Source: Paracoccaceae bacterium
GTDB lineage: Bacteria > Pseudomonadota > Alphaproteobacteria > Rhodobacterales > Rhodobacteraceae
Assembly: GCA_016936395.1 (NCBI GenBank)
Contig: JAFGXY010000007.1
Location: 42,839-106,838, forward strand
DNA: 64,000 bases
Reading direction: 5' to 3'
Shown: positions 35,232 through 46,958 of the stretch, one piece after another
Position numbering within the stretch: position 1 is the first letter of the stretch
Layout of the letters: every line of letters begins with the position of its first letter
Translations under genes and position numbers: made by a program
The notes under the pieces: generated by a model
Seen by the model: only the letters and a program-made list of their open reading frames with translations
Database searches by the model: none
Told to the model about the DNA's origin: nothing

Positions 35232-35852
35232 ATGACCGTTACCCTGCATCAGTTGGGGCTGTATGCCCTTGCCATGGTTGGCCTTTGGGTGATCCCCGGC
35301 CCGGTCTGGGTGGCGTTGACCGCGCGTGCGCTGTCAGGCGGCATGGCAGGGGCCTGGCCCCTCGCGGTCGGGGTGGCCTTGGGCGATCTGCTCTGGCCGT
35401 TCTGCGCCATTCTGGGGCTGGCGTGGGTGCTGTCGCTGTATGGCGATCTTTTGGCCGTGATGCGCTGGATTGCGGCGGTCGTGTTCATTGCGATGGGCAT
35501 CTTGCTGATCCGCAAGCCCGCCGCAATGCCGGGGGCCGACAGTCGGCTGACCCGGCCCGGTGTCTGGGCCGGGTTTTCGGTCGGGGTGGCGGCGGTCATC
35601 GGCAACCCCAAGGCCATCTTGTTCTACATGGGTTTCTTGCCCGGCTTTTTTGACCTGAGCCGGGTCACCGCATGGGACATCGCCGCCATTCTGGCCGTGT
35701 CGGCGCTGATCCCGATGATCGGCAACCTGTGTCTTGCGCTGTTTCTGGACCGCGCGCGCAAACTGCTGCAAAGCCCGCAAAGCCTGCGGCGGCTGAATCT
35801 GGTTTCGGGCGGGCTTTTGGTGCTGGTCGGGATGGTCATCCCCTTTACCTGA
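35232..35852 (+). CDS. LysE-family amino-acid/metabolite exporter
   Basis: 206-residue membrane protein with about six helices. Family signs are the opening WVIPGPVWVALTARALSGG, GVALGDLLWPFCAILGL and GNPKAILFYMGFLPGF. Likely an exporter of amino acids or related small molecules; substrate unknown. It follows the VOC gene by 7 bp, perhaps in the recF transcript. Confidence 0.88.
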   Translation: MTVTLHQLGLYALAMVGLWVIPGPVWVALTARALSGGMAGAWPLAVGVALGDLLWPFCAILGLAWVLSLYGDLLAVMRWIAAVVFIAMGILLIRKPAAMPGADSRLTRPGVWAGFSVGVAAVIGNPKAILFYMGFLPGFFDLSRVTAWDIAAILAVSALIPMIGNLCLALFLDRARKLLQSPQSLRRLNLVSGGLLVLVGMVIPFT

Positions 35853-35905
35853 AACCGCTAAATATTGTGTCGAAGGGGTGACATTCCCGGCCCCAACCGC
35901 TATAA

Positions 35906-38386
<2,481 letters not shown>

Positions 38387-38390
38387 AAAG

Positions 38391-38424
38391 CGGGCCTGCG
38401 CCGGATGGTGCAGGCCCGTGGTTT
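38391..38424 (+). terminator. Intrinsic terminator of gyrB
   Basis: 9-bp perfect stem CGGGCCTGC (38391-38399) with GCAGGCCCG (38410-38418), a 10-base loop and a short T-run (GGTTTT). It starts 5 bp after the gyrB stop. Confidence 0.8.
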
Positions 38425-38470
38425 TGCCGTGGTGCAAGCGTGGTCACGCCGTGACCACGCAGAACACCTG

Positions 38471-40879
38471 TCAGCCGCGCAAGGTGCCGCCGGTGGCTTT
38501 GCTGACCTTGTCGATGATCTTGGCCGACACCGCCTCGATCTCGGCTTCGGTCAGGGTGGCGGAGGTGGGTTGCAGGCGCACGGTCAGGGCCAAGGATTTC
38601 TTGCCCGCGCCCATCTGCGCCTCGGCCTTGTCGCCGGTGAACTGGTCGAAGACGCGCACGCTTTCGATCAGCGCCTTGTCAGCGCCGAGGGCGGCGTTGA
38701 CGGCGGTCAGGGCTTCGACGCGCTGATCCACCACAAAGGCGAAGTCGCGGTCCACCGCTTGCAGGTCACTGATCACCAGCGCCGGGCGGGTGGGGGTTTT
38801 CACCTTGGGGTAAGGAATGTTGGCGACCAGCACGGTAAAGGCCACGGCGGGGCCTTTGACGCCCAGTTCGGCCAGCACGCGTGGGTGAACCTCGCCAAAG
38901 GTCGCCATCACGTTGGGGCCAAGGCCGATCACGCCTGACCGGCCGGGGTGCCACCAGCCTGCCACCTTGCGGGTGATCTGCACACGGGCGGGCGCGCCAA
39001 GCGCGGCAAGCACCGCCTCGGCATCGGCCTTGGCATCGAACACATCCACCGGGCGGCGGCTGCCATAGGGGTCACGCGGGGCGGAGTGGCCAACCAGAAG
39101 GCCGGTGGCTTGCAGATGCTGATCGCCGGGTTCGCCGCCGGTGAAGGCCGGACCGATTTCGGCAAGGCAAAGGTCCATGAAGCCGCGCGCCTGATTGCGG
39201 GCAGCGGCGCGCAACAGGCCGGGCAGCAGATCGGGGCGCAGGTGCGACATTTCCGACGAGATCGGGTTTTCCACCCGCACGGCATCTGCCCCGCCGCCAA
39301 ACAGCTTTGCCGCCGCTTCGTCGATGAAGCTGTAGGTGACGCATTCGTTGTAGCCAAGGGCCGTGATGGTGCGCCGCGCGCTGCGTTCACGCTGTTGCAG
39401 CGGGGTCAGAATGGGCTTGGGCACGCCGGAGGTGGCGCGGGGCAGCGGTTTGCCGACAAGTTTCGTCAGGCTGGCGACGCGGGCCACTTCTTCGACCAGA
39501 TCAGCCTCGCCCAGCACATCGGGGCGCCAGCTTGGCGGGGTTGCCATATCGCCCGAAAGGGTAAAGCCAAGCGCGGTCAGCGTGGCGCGCTGCTCGGCTT
39601 CGGGAATGTCCATGCCGACAAGGCTGATGACGCGGGCAGGGTTCAGCCGGTAGGCGCGGGTGGTGTCGATCGCGGCCCCGTCTTGCGCAAGGTGGCTGGG
39701 GGTGCCGCCGCACAGGTCCAGCACCATCTGCGTGGCAAGGTCCAGCCCCGGCAGGGTGAAGGCCGGGTCAACGCCGCGTTCGAACCGATAGCGCGCGTCG
39801 GAATTGATGCGCAGGGCGCGGCCGGTGGCGGCGATGGTGATCGGATCCCAATACGCCGATTCCAGGAACACGTCAGTCGTTTCGGGCGTGCAGCCGGAAT
39901 GTTCCCCGCCCATGATGCCGGCCAGAGATTCAACGCCTGCGTCGTCGGAAATCGCCATCATGCCGGGGGCGAGGGTGTAGGTCTTGCCGTCGAGTGCGAG
40001 GAATTGCTCTCCCCCCGCCGCCGGGTGGATGCGCAAGCCGCCCTGCACCTTAGCGGCATCAAATACGTGCAGCGGGCGGTTCAGGCCGAAGGTGAAGTAG
40101 TTGGTGATATCGACCAGCGCCGAGATCGGGCGCAGCCCGATGGCTTTCAGCCGCTGTTGCAGCCAGTCGGGCGACGGGCCGTTGCGGACGCCGCGGATCA
40201 GGCGGCCTGCGAAATGCGGGCAGCCCTTGGCCTTCAGGCCCGCGTCGATCTGCACGGTGATGGGGCAGTCGAATTGCCCGGCGATGGCGGGGATCGCCAG
40301 CGGCTTTAGCGTGCCCAGGCCACGGGCGGCCAGATCGCGGGCAATGCCGCGCACAGCCAAAGCATCGGGGCGGTTCGGGGTGATCTTGATGTGGATCATC
40401 GGGTCCACCGTGCCGGGGCGGTTTGCGGCCAGCCAGTCGGTGAACCGCTCGCCCACCTCGCCCGAGGCCAGTTCGATGATGCCGTTGTGTTCGTCGGACA
40501 GTTCAAGCTCGCGTTCCGAGGCCATCATGCCGTGCGATTCGACGCCGCGGATCTTGCCGATGCCAAGGGTGGTGTCGATGCCGGGCACATAGTCGCCGGG
40601 TTTGCACAGCACGACGGTGATGCCCGCGCGGGCATTGGGCGCGCCGCAGACGATCTGCTTTTCGCCCTCATCCGTCAGCACCCGGCAGACGCGCAGGCGG
40701 TCGGCATCGGGGTGCTGTTCGGCGTGCAGCACCTTGGCAATGGTGAAGGCGGCCAGTTTGGCGGCGGGGTTCACGACCTCTTCGACCTCAAGCCCCAGAT
40801 CGGTGAGGGCATACAGGATGTCATCCAGCGACGCCTGCGTGTCGAGGTGGTCTTTCAGCCAGGAGAGGGTGAACTTCAT
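38471..40879 (-). CDS. pheT: Phenylalanyl-tRNA synthetase beta subunit
   Basis: 802-residue beta subunit of the PheRS heterotetramer, normal length. The N-terminal MKFTLSWLKDHLDT, tRNA-binding EMAP-like part (VLHAEQHPDADRLRVC), B3/B4 editing domain, catalytic-like core and C-terminal anticodon-binding domain (ISDLQAVDRDFAFVVDQRV) are in order. ATG at 40879 was chosen over a 41-codon extension without family features. It lies 311 bp downstream of pheS, an unusually long gap for this pair. Confidence 0.97.
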   Translation of the reverse strand: MKFTLSWLKDHLDTQASLDDILYALTDLGLEVEEVVNPAAKLAAFTIAKVLHAEQHPDADRLRVCRVLTDEGEKQIVCGAPNARAGITVVLCKPGDYVPGIDTTLGIGKIRGVESHGMMASERELELSDEHNGIIELASGEVGERFTDWLAANRPGTVDPMIHIKITPNRPDALAVRGIARDLAARGLGTLKPLAIPAIAGQFDCPITVQIDAGLKAKGCPHFAGRLIRGVRNGPSPDWLQQRLKAIGLRPISALVDITNYFTFGLNRPLHVFDAAKVQGGLRIHPAAGGEQFLALDGKTYTLAPGMMAISDDAGVESLAGIMGGEHSGCTPETTDVFLESAYWDPITIAATGRALRINSDARYRFERGVDPAFTLPGLDLATQMVLDLCGGTPSHLAQDGAAIDTTRAYRLNPARVISLVGMDIPEAEQRATLTALGFTLSGDMATPPSWRPDVLGEADLVEEVARVASLTKLVGKPLPRATSGVPKPILTPLQQRERSARRTITALGYNECVTYSFIDEAAAKLFGGGADAVRVENPISSEMSHLRPDLLPGLLRAAARNQARGFMDLCLAEIGPAFTGGEPGDQHLQATGLLVGHSAPRDPYGSRRPVDVFDAKADAEAVLAALGAPARVQITRKVAGWWHPGRSGVIGLGPNVMATFGEVHPRVLAELGVKGPAVAFTVLVANIPYPKVKTPTRPALVISDLQAVDRDFAFVVDQRVEALTAVNAALGADKALIESVRVFDQFTGDKAEAQMGAGKKSLALTVRLQPTSATLTEAEIEAVSAKIIDKVSKATGGTLRG

Positions 40880-41034
40880 CGCGTGTATCCCTTGGATTTT
40901 GCAGGCTCGATTAGCGCAAAGTGGCGCGAAGGGGAAGCTGTGCGGTTCAGGTTTCCATATCAGAAACGGGTTGTTGCGGGTGACCGGGACGGTTCGCCAC
41001 AATTTCGCTGAAGCGGCCCGGTATCTCGGTGCGC
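40880..41034. other. Part of long pheS-pheT gap
   Basis: 155 bp between the pheT start and the small plus-strand frame; together with 41035-41190 it makes a 311-bp gap between pheS and pheT. No terminator with a T-run and no further gene were seen. pheT may have its own promoter here. Confidence 0.3.
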
Positions 41035-41181
41035 ATGATGGACCCCATGCTTAGCAAACCCAAGAACCACAAACGCCGCAACCCGTGGCCGACGATCGTG
41101 ATGCTGGGCGTCGCGATTGTCTGTTACATGCTGGCAGCCCGCGGTTATGACACCGTGACACAAATCATCCTGCAGCCGTGA
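41035..41181 (+). CDS. Possible small membrane protein antisense within the pheS-pheT gap
   Basis: 48-codon frame from tandem ATGs, encoding MMDPMLSKPKNHKRRNPW followed by a hydrophobic stretch TIVMLGVAIVCYMLAARG and a short tail. The basic N terminus before one membrane helix is protein-like. It lies on the strand opposite to pheS and pheT, and no clear ribosome-binding site was seen. Real gene or chance; conservation would decide. Confidence 0.4.
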   Translation: MMDPMLSKPKNHKRRNPWPTIVMLGVAIVCYMLAARGYDTVTQIILQP

Positions 41182-41190
41182 GGGCTGCAG
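41170..41190 (-). terminator. Hairpin directly after the pheS stop
   Basis: Perfect 8-bp stem CTGCAGCC/GGCTGCAG (41170-41177, 41183-41190) with a 5-base loop, touching the pheS stop codon. No T-run follows; it may attenuate read-through to pheT or protect the pheS mRNA end. Confidence 0.4.
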
Positions 41191-42270
41191 TCAACGGCTA
41201 AGGCCCCCTGCAAGGTCGGGCATGTCCAACGCGGCAAAGCCGTAATGGCGCAGCCAACGCAGGTCGGATTCGAAGAATGCCCGCAGGTCGGGGATTCCGT
41301 ATTTCAGCATGGCGATGCGGTCGATGCCCATGCCGAAGGCAAAGCCCTGCCATTCGTTCGGGTCCACCCCTGCTGCCGTCAGCACCTTGGGGTGCATCAT
41401 GCCGGAACCGAGGATCTCCATCCACTTGTCGCCTTCGCCGATCCGCAACTGGCCGCCGACGTTGGAATAGCGGATATCCACCTCGGCCGAGGGTTCGGTG
41501 AAGGGGAAATGCGACGCCCGGAACCGCAGTTCGACGCGGTCTACCTCGAAGAACGCGCGGCAGAATTCCTCAAGCGTCCATTTCAGATTGGCCATGCTGA
41601 TGTCGCGGTCGATGGCGATGCCTTCGACCTGGTGGAACATCGGCGTGTGGGTCTGGTCCATGTCCATACGGTAAACCCGGCCTGGGGCGATGACGCGCAG
41701 GGGCGTGCCAAGATCGGTCAGGGCGCGGATCTGCACCGGGCTGGTGTGGGTGCGCAGCACGTGGGGCGGGCGGGTGTCGCCGGGGGCGCGGTGCATGAAG
41801 AAGGTGTCATGTTCCTGCCGCGCCGGGTGTTCGGGCGGAATGTTCAGCGCATCGAAGTTATACCAGTCGGATTCGACCTGCGGACCTTCGGCTACGGCAA
41901 AGCCCATGTCGGCAAAGATGGCGGTCAGCTCCTCCATCACCTGACTGACCGGGTGGATGGTGCCGCGCGGGCGGGGGCGGCCGGGCATGGTGACATCCAG
42001 CCATTCGGATTTCAGCCGGTCGTTCAGCGCGGCGTCGGCAAGACCGGCTTTGCGGGCGCGCAGGGCCGCGTCAATTTCGTCGCGCAGGGTGTTCATCGCG
42101 GCGCCGGCGGCCTTGCGGGCCTCGGGGTCCATCTTGCCAAGGGTGGCCATCAGGGCAGAAATCTCGCCCTTCTTGCCCAAGGCGGCAAGGCGGACTTCTT
42201 CAAGGGCGGCCTCGGACCCGGCCTGTGCCACGGCCCCGATATATTTGCCACGCAGTTCGCTCAGATCCAT
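41191..42270 (-). CDS. pheS: Phenylalanyl-tRNA synthetase alpha subunit
   Basis: 359-residue catalytic alpha subunit. The N-terminal coiled coil ([20 protein letters not shown]) is followed by the class II core: motif 1 region [19 protein letters not shown], motif 2 with [20 protein letters not shown], and motif 3 [23 protein letters not shown] at 42270 gives the usual start; the 61-codon extension is rejected. rpmI-rplT, often upstream, are not here. Confidence 0.97.
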   Translation of the reverse strand: MDLSELRGKYIGAVAQAGSEAALEEVRLAALGKKGEISALMATLGKMDPEARKAAGAAMNTLRDEIDAALRARKAGLADAALNDRLKSEWLDVTMPGRPRPRGTIHPVSQVMEELTAIFADMGFAVAEGPQVESDWYNFDALNIPPEHPARQEHDTFFMHRAPGDTRPPHVLRTHTSPVQIRALTDLGTPLRVIAPGRVYRMDMDQTHTPMFHQVEGIAIDRDISMANLKWTLEEFCRAFFEVDRVELRFRASHFPFTEPSAEVDIRYSNVGGQLRIGEGDKWMEILGSGMMHPKVLTAAGVDPNEWQGFAFGMGIDRIAMLKYGIPDLRAFFESDLRWLRHYGFAALDMPDLAGGLSR

Positions 42271-42639
42271 CTTCGCCTCCGGTCTCATCAGCGCCTCGGG
42301 GTTAGCGGCTGGGGCAAGACGATGCAAGTGGTCTGCTTGGCAAGGGGTCTGCGTGAGAGTCTGGCGGCGGATCGTCACCCGGGCGGATTGCCGGTTGGGC
42401 TTCACGGCGTTGGCAAACGCTTGCGCCTTTGGCGTGCAACGCCAGTCGCCCAAACAGGTTGACCGGGTCGGGCAGTGTCGGCCATCTGCCAGCGCCTATC
42501 GTAACATCGGCGCGGCTGCGATCTGGCAGATGCGTGACGCTTGGCCCCTTTTGGCAGCCCTGCGGGGCTTGCGAATTTTTCCCCACGCCCTGTTTGCCCG
42601 TGATAGAAAGCGCCGGTCTTGATATTTCAAGGACTGTCC
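42271..42639. other. Intergenic region between pheS and the exopolysaccharide locus
   Basis: 369 bp with no supported gene, RNA or repeat. It must carry promoters for divergent pheS and the WecG/TagA-like gene; no clear -35/-10 pair stands out. Confidence 0.4.
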
Positions 42640-43398
42640 GTGCAATTTCCGTTTTCCGACCAGACCATCATCGTGAACATTCCCGACACCCCCACCCTGC
42701 TGGCCGAGGTTCGGGCCAGGTTCAGGGCGCGGCAAGGTTTCGCCCTTGCGACCCTGAACCTTGATCATCTGGTGAAGCTGCGCACCTCTGACAGTTACCG
42801 CGCCGCCTATGCGGCGCAGGATCTGATCGTGGCCGATGGCAACCCGATTGTCTGGCTTTCGCGCCTTGCCCGGCGTCCGGTCTCGTTGGTTCCGGGGTCT
42901 GACCTGCTGCACCCGATCTTGCATCTTGCTGCCGAAGAAGCCGTGCCTGTGGCGTTTTTCGGGTCTTCGACCGAAGTGCTGGAGCAGGCTGCAACGCTGT
43001 TGCAGGCCGAAATTGCCGGGCTGCACGTGGTGTGGAAAGGCGCGCCCCCGATGGGATTTGACCCGACCGGAAGCGCGGCAGAATTGGCGCTGGCGGACAT
43101 TCAGGCCGCAGGCGCGCGGCTGTGCATCGTGTCGCTTTCCGCCCCCCGGCAAGAGACCTTTGCCGCCTTTGGCCGCAGGAAGACGCCAGAGATCGGCTTT
43201 TGCGGCTTTGGCGCGGGGCTGGACTTTGTGGCCGGTCAACAGCTGCGCGCGCCGCCATGGATGCGCAAGATGGCGCTGGAATGGCTGTGGCGGGCGCTGT
43301 CGTCGCCGCGTCGGCTGATCCCGCGTTATGTGGCCTGCGCGGTCATTTTGCCAAGCCAGACACTGGACGCCTTGCAGCAAAGATGGAGCAAGGGCTAG
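42640..43398 (+). CDS. WecG/TagA/CpsF-family (GT26) glycosyltransferase
   Basis: 252 residues. Family features are LNLDHLVKLRTSD, IVADGNPIVWLSRL, VPGSDLLHPIL, FFGSSTEVLEQAA and the C-terminal GFGAGLDFVAGQQLRAPPWM followed by EWLWRALSSPRRLIPRY. Such enzymes add N-acetylmannosamine-type sugars or glucose to a lipid-linked sugar in surface polysaccharide synthesis. GTG at 42640 was chosen because AAGGA lies six bases upstream; a TTG at 42619 has none. Converges on the next gene with a 9-bp gap. Confidence 0.9.
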   Translation: MQFPFSDQTIIVNIPDTPTLLAEVRARFRARQGFALATLNLDHLVKLRTSDSYRAAYAAQDLIVADGNPIVWLSRLARRPVSLVPGSDLLHPILHLAAEEAVPVAFFGSSTEVLEQAATLLQAEIAGLHVVWKGAPPMGFDPTGSAAELALADIQAAGARLCIVSLSAPRQETFAAFGRRKTPEIGFCGFGAGLDFVAGQQLRAPPWMRKMALEWLWRALSSPRRLIPRYVACAVILPSQTLDALQQRWSKG

Positions 43399-43407
43399 CG
43401 GTCGGGT

Positions 43408-44376
43408 CTATTTGTATTCGATCAACCTGCGTTTGCGCCCGAAAAGACGGCTTGAGTAATATCCCAAGGCGCCGCGGGCTTCGGCAAAGCGGCCCAGCAC
43501 GGTGAACAGCGCCCAGGTCAGGCCCTTGCGTCGCGCCAGCCGGGCGACCTGTGCCGGATAGACCAGCGCCAGGGCAAAGGCCGGGGGGTAAAGCAGCCCC
43601 GCAAGCACCACAACAGCAGGCCCCACCGCCCCCCACAACAACGCGCGGCGGGTTTCGGCCACCCAATGCGCCTCGGGGCCCGCACCATGCAGGGCTGCAC
43701 CTTCGGCAAAGGCATGACCGGACCGCACCATCCGCCGCCACCACTGGCCAAAGCGCAGCAGTGCCGCATCGTGCAGCGTCATCTCGGCGTCGATGCGCCA
43801 GACCTGCCCGCCCTGACGGCGCAATCGCAGGCAAAGTTCGGGCTCTTCGCCGGCGATCAGATCGTCACGATAGCCGCCGACCGCCATGACGGCAGAAAAC
43901 CGCATCAGCGCATCGCCGCCACAGGCACGCGCCTCGCCCACCGGGGTGTTCCATTCGTCATCGGCCAGCCGGTTGTAGACCGATGCCATCGGAAATCGTT
44001 CGCGCCGCCGACCGCAGATCACCACCGCAGCGGGATGCCTTTGAAATGCCGTGTGGGCCGCGGCGATCCAGCCGGGCTGCAAGACGCAATCGCCGTCGAT
44101 CAGTTGCACGAAATCCGGAGGATCGGCGCTGAGCGCGGCCAACCCCGCGTTGCGCGCCCGCGCGGCGGTGAAGGGCCGGGCCATGTCCAGCGCCACGACA
44201 ATCGCCCCGGCCCGGCCTGCGGCAGCGACCGACCCGTCGGTAGAGCCGCTGTCGACATAGACCACCCGCCGCACCTGGCCCGGCAGCGACGCAAGGCAGG
44301 CCAGAAGGCGCGCGCCTTCGTTGCGGCCAATGACCACCGCATCTGTTATCACGGCTGCCCCTTCCCCGCGTCGCAT
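43408..44376 (-). CDS. Family 2 glycosyltransferase with membrane helices
   Basis: About 322 residues. GT-A fold marks are VVIGRNEGARLLACLASL, VVYVDSGSTDGS and the DxD-type LIDGDCVLQPGW; a later region has AVGGYRDDLIAGEEPELCLRLRRQG. C-terminal hydrophobic helices (about 225-260) suggest membrane attachment. Acceptor unknown; context is exopolysaccharide synthesis. Starts: ATG at 44376, or GTG at 44352 with GGAAGGGG upstream. Divergent from the CpsD-like gene across 143 bp holding a perfect GTGGCGCCAC palindrome (44419-44428). Confidence 0.88.
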   Translation of the reverse strand: MRRGEGAAVITDAVVIGRNEGARLLACLASLPGQVRRVVYVDSGSTDGSVAAAGRAGAIVVALDMARPFTAARARNAGLAALSADPPDFVQLIDGDCVLQPGWIAAAHTAFQRHPAAVVICGRRRERFPMASVYNRLADDEWNTPVGEARACGGDALMRFSAVMAVGGYRDDLIAGEEPELCLRLRRQGGQVWRIDAEMTLHDAALLRFGQWWRRMVRSGHAFAEGAALHGAGPEAHWVAETRRALLWGAVGPAVVVLAGLLYPPAFALALVYPAQVARLARRKGLTWALFTVLGRFAEARGALGYYSSRLFGRKRRLIEYK

Positions 44377-44519
44377 TTTCCGATGTGATCCTAAGGCTGT
44401 GGTCGGCCAAACGCTACAGTGGCGCCACAGGCTGGGCAGGTGCAACGTCTTTCATTTCCGGGCCTCATCTGGTAATTGTGTCAATATCTGGGCGGGGGCC
44501 CGGCGATTCTGGCAAGAAG

Positions 44520-45575
44520 ATGGCGCGGTTCATTCCGTCATTCGAGGGCTGGGAACAACAGGTGTCGTGGTTCGCCGAAGGGCGGGCTTATCGTCAGTAT
44601 GCAGCCCCCGCGCTGCGCCGTTTGGGAGCGCGCCAGTTGATGGCCCGATACGATAGTTTGGCGTTAACATCGCAGACCGCACAATATGCAGGACCATTTG
44701 CCATGGCAGCCCCCGAGGACAGCCGCGTTCGACGGGACCGTGCTGCGACGGTTTCGGTGTTTCGTCCCGGTACGAAGGCTCCACATCCGCTGCAAACGCC
44801 GGCTCTGACGCTTGGTCGCGAGATTTTTGCGGACGGCTATCCACTGGCACTGTTCAATCCGGCGCGGGTTTGGGAATCGCTGCAAGCGATCACGCTGGAT
44901 GGCGATCATCTGGCTGGAAACGGTTTGTTCACGCATTCCGACCAAAGTGCGGCTGGCCCGGCGTTCGACATCTTGCGCTCGCGCGTGGCGCAGGCCATGG
45001 CCGAACGCGGCTGGCGGCGGATCGGCATCACCTCGCCCACGCATGGCTGTGGCAAGTCGTTTGTCGCAGCCAATCTGGCGCTGGCGCTGGCCCGCCGCCC
45101 CGGAAGCCGGACGGTGTTGATGGACCTTGACCTGCGTCGCCCCGGTTTGCACGGGCTGTTCGGAACCAAACCTGCGGCGGCACTGCGCGGCTTTCTGGAC
45201 GGCAGTCAGCCGTTGGAGGCGGTGTTCGTGCGCGTGGGCAAGACGCTTGCGCTGGGTTTGAATGGCGAAGCCGTGCCGGATGCGGCCGATATCCTGCACA
45301 GCGCCGATACCGCGCAGGCGCTTGAGGCGATGGAGGTGCAGCTTGACCCCGAAATCACCATCCTGGACCTGCCGCCTGCCTTGGTCAGCGACGACGTGCT
45401 TGCGATGGTTGGCAAGCTGGATGCGGTGCTGCTGGTGGCCGATGCCGCGCAGACCACGGCCAAGGACATTCGCGCCTGTGAACTGCTGTTCGAGAACCGG
45501 ATTCCCCTGATGGGTGTCGTGTTGAACCGGGCGCAAGACCTTGGCCTTGGCCGCCTGCGCTATGGGAAGAGTTGA
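44520..45575 (+). CDS. CpsD/Wzc-type P-loop ATPase of exopolysaccharide synthesis
   Basis: 351 residues. About 170 N-terminal residues without clear domain, then a ParA/BY-kinase-like ATPase: Walker A SPTHGCGKSFVAANLALAL, Walker A' VLMDLDLRRPGLHGLFG, and a Walker B-like ITILDLPPALVSDD. These proteins pair with Wzz-type co-polymerases to control chain length and export. The Tyr-rich tail of true tyrosine kinases is missing: the protein ends with a single Tyr (RLRYGKS). ATG at 44703 is an alternative start. The wzz-like gene follows after 3 bp. Confidence 0.85.
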   Translation: MARFIPSFEGWEQQVSWFAEGRAYRQYAAPALRRLGARQLMARYDSLALTSQTAQYAGPFAMAAPEDSRVRRDRAATVSVFRPGTKAPHPLQTPALTLGREIFADGYPLALFNPARVWESLQAITLDGDHLAGNGLFTHSDQSAAGPAFDILRSRVAQAMAERGWRRIGITSPTHGCGKSFVAANLALALARRPGSRTVLMDLDLRRPGLHGLFGTKPAAALRGFLDGSQPLEAVFVRVGKTLALGLNGEAVPDAADILHSADTAQALEAMEVQLDPEITILDLPPALVSDDVLAMVGKLDAVLLVADAAQTTAKDIRACELLFENRIPLMGVVLNRAQDLGLGRLRYGKS

Positions 45576-45578
45576 GGC

Positions 45579-46781
45579 ATGGGACCGATTCAAACCCTTG
45601 AAGACCTGATCGGGCTGTTGCGCCGCCGCTTTTGGCTGATGGCTCTGATCACGGTGATTGGCGGGGCAATAGCCGCCGTCTATGCCAAATCCCGCCCGGA
45701 TATCTATGAATCGGCTGCCGTGCTGCAAGTGGAAATGCCGACGGTCGTTGATGGCAGCGACGCGGCCGCCCCGGTCAATGTGATGCAGGCCTTGCAGACC
45801 ATCGAACAGCGCCTGACCACCCGGGACGCGATTATCGCCATGATCGAGCGGCACGGCCTGTTTGCCGATACGCCCCAGATGTCACTGGAGGACAAGATTG
45901 CCGCGATGCGCGCCGCGGTTCGCTTTGAAAGCGTCACCGGCCGCTCGGGCCAACTGTCGGCGCTGATCATCGTGGCGCAGGCCAGCCGGGCGGATGATGC
46001 GGCGCGGATTGCCAACGATCTGGCGCAAAGCGTGCTGGATATGGGGGCCGAGGACAAGCGCGCAACGACCGAGGCAAGTTTTGCCTTCTTCAAGGAACAA
46101 GAGGGGCGGCTGTTGGGTCAGATCACCCGCTTGGAAACCGAGATTGCCGCCTATCGCGATGCCAACCGAAGTGCCCTGCCCGGCGTGCAGGAAGCGCAGC
46201 AAGACGAGATCGCCCGGCTTGACGTTACCTTGGGCGGCCTTGACCAGGAAGTTGCCGCCTTGCAAAGCGAATCGATGCAGTTGCGCGGACTGCAACCCCA
46301 GCGCGCCACAGACCGCCGACGGTTGGATGATATCCGTCAACGCCTTGACGTGCTGGAGGCCCAGCGTGCCCCTTTGGTCGAGCGCAAAGCGGCGCTTGAG
46401 GCCAATATTGGCACCGTCGCCGAGGTGGATCGCGCACTGTCTGCCTATGAGCGCCAGTTGGGCCTGCTGCAAGCCCAGTATGCCGCAAATTCAGCCCGGA
46501 TGGCCGAGGCGGAAACCGCGCAAAGCCTGGCCGCGCGCAGTCAGACCGAGCGGTTTTCGCTGCTGGAGCGCGCAATCTCCCCAGAATATCCAAAAAGTGC
46601 GCGGGGCAGGAAACTGGCAATCGCCGGGGTTATCGGCAGTGCCGCACTGGCGCTTTTGCTGGCCTTTGTGCTGGACCTGTTGAAACCGGTGCTGCGCACC
46701 TCTGGCCAGATGGAACGCGAGTTGGGTCTGAGGCCAGTCGTCGCCATTCCGGTGGTGCCGACCCGCAAACGCAAATCTTAG
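45579..46781 (+). CDS. Wzz/GumC-like polysaccharide chain-length co-polymerase
   Basis: 400 residues. One membrane helix at about 19-37 (MALITVIGGAIAAVYA), a long periplasmic part rich in heptads (about 160-330: LLGQITRLETEIAAYRDAN and following), the PEYPKSARGRK segment typical of PCP proteins, and a second helix near 350-370. It should span the periplasm and set chain length with the CpsD-like ATPase encoded 3 bp upstream. Confidence 0.9.
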   Translation: MGPIQTLEDLIGLLRRRFWLMALITVIGGAIAAVYAKSRPDIYESAAVLQVEMPTVVDGSDAAAPVNVMQALQTIEQRLTTRDAIIAMIERHGLFADTPQMSLEDKIAAMRAAVRFESVTGRSGQLSALIIVAQASRADDAARIANDLAQSVLDMGAEDKRATTEASFAFFKEQEGRLLGQITRLETEIAAYRDANRSALPGVQEAQQDEIARLDVTLGGLDQEVAALQSESMQLRGLQPQRATDRRRLDDIRQRLDVLEAQRAPLVERKAALEANIGTVAEVDRALSAYERQLGLLQAQYAANSARMAEAETAQSLAARSQTERFSLLERAISPEYPKSARGRKLAIAGVIGSAALALLLAFVLDLLKPVLRTSGQMERELGLRPVVAIPVVPTRKRKS

Positions 46782-46958
46782 CGGGCGGTTATGCAGGCCT
46801 GTGTCACGCCGATCTGCCGACGCATCGCAACACCGGCCACATAAAGCTTCAGGCGCGATCATCAGGGTTCTGACACGCCGTTGCTGCCACATGGAAACCG
46901 CAGCAGCGGCGGGTGGTGCAACTGCTGCGGTCAGGGTCCGGAAGAGGGCTGCGGCCGG

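Noticed and set aside
38948..42462. Long plus-strand frames opposite pheT and pheS
   Set aside because: Antisense shadows of two well-supported synthetase genes; no recognisable protein features.
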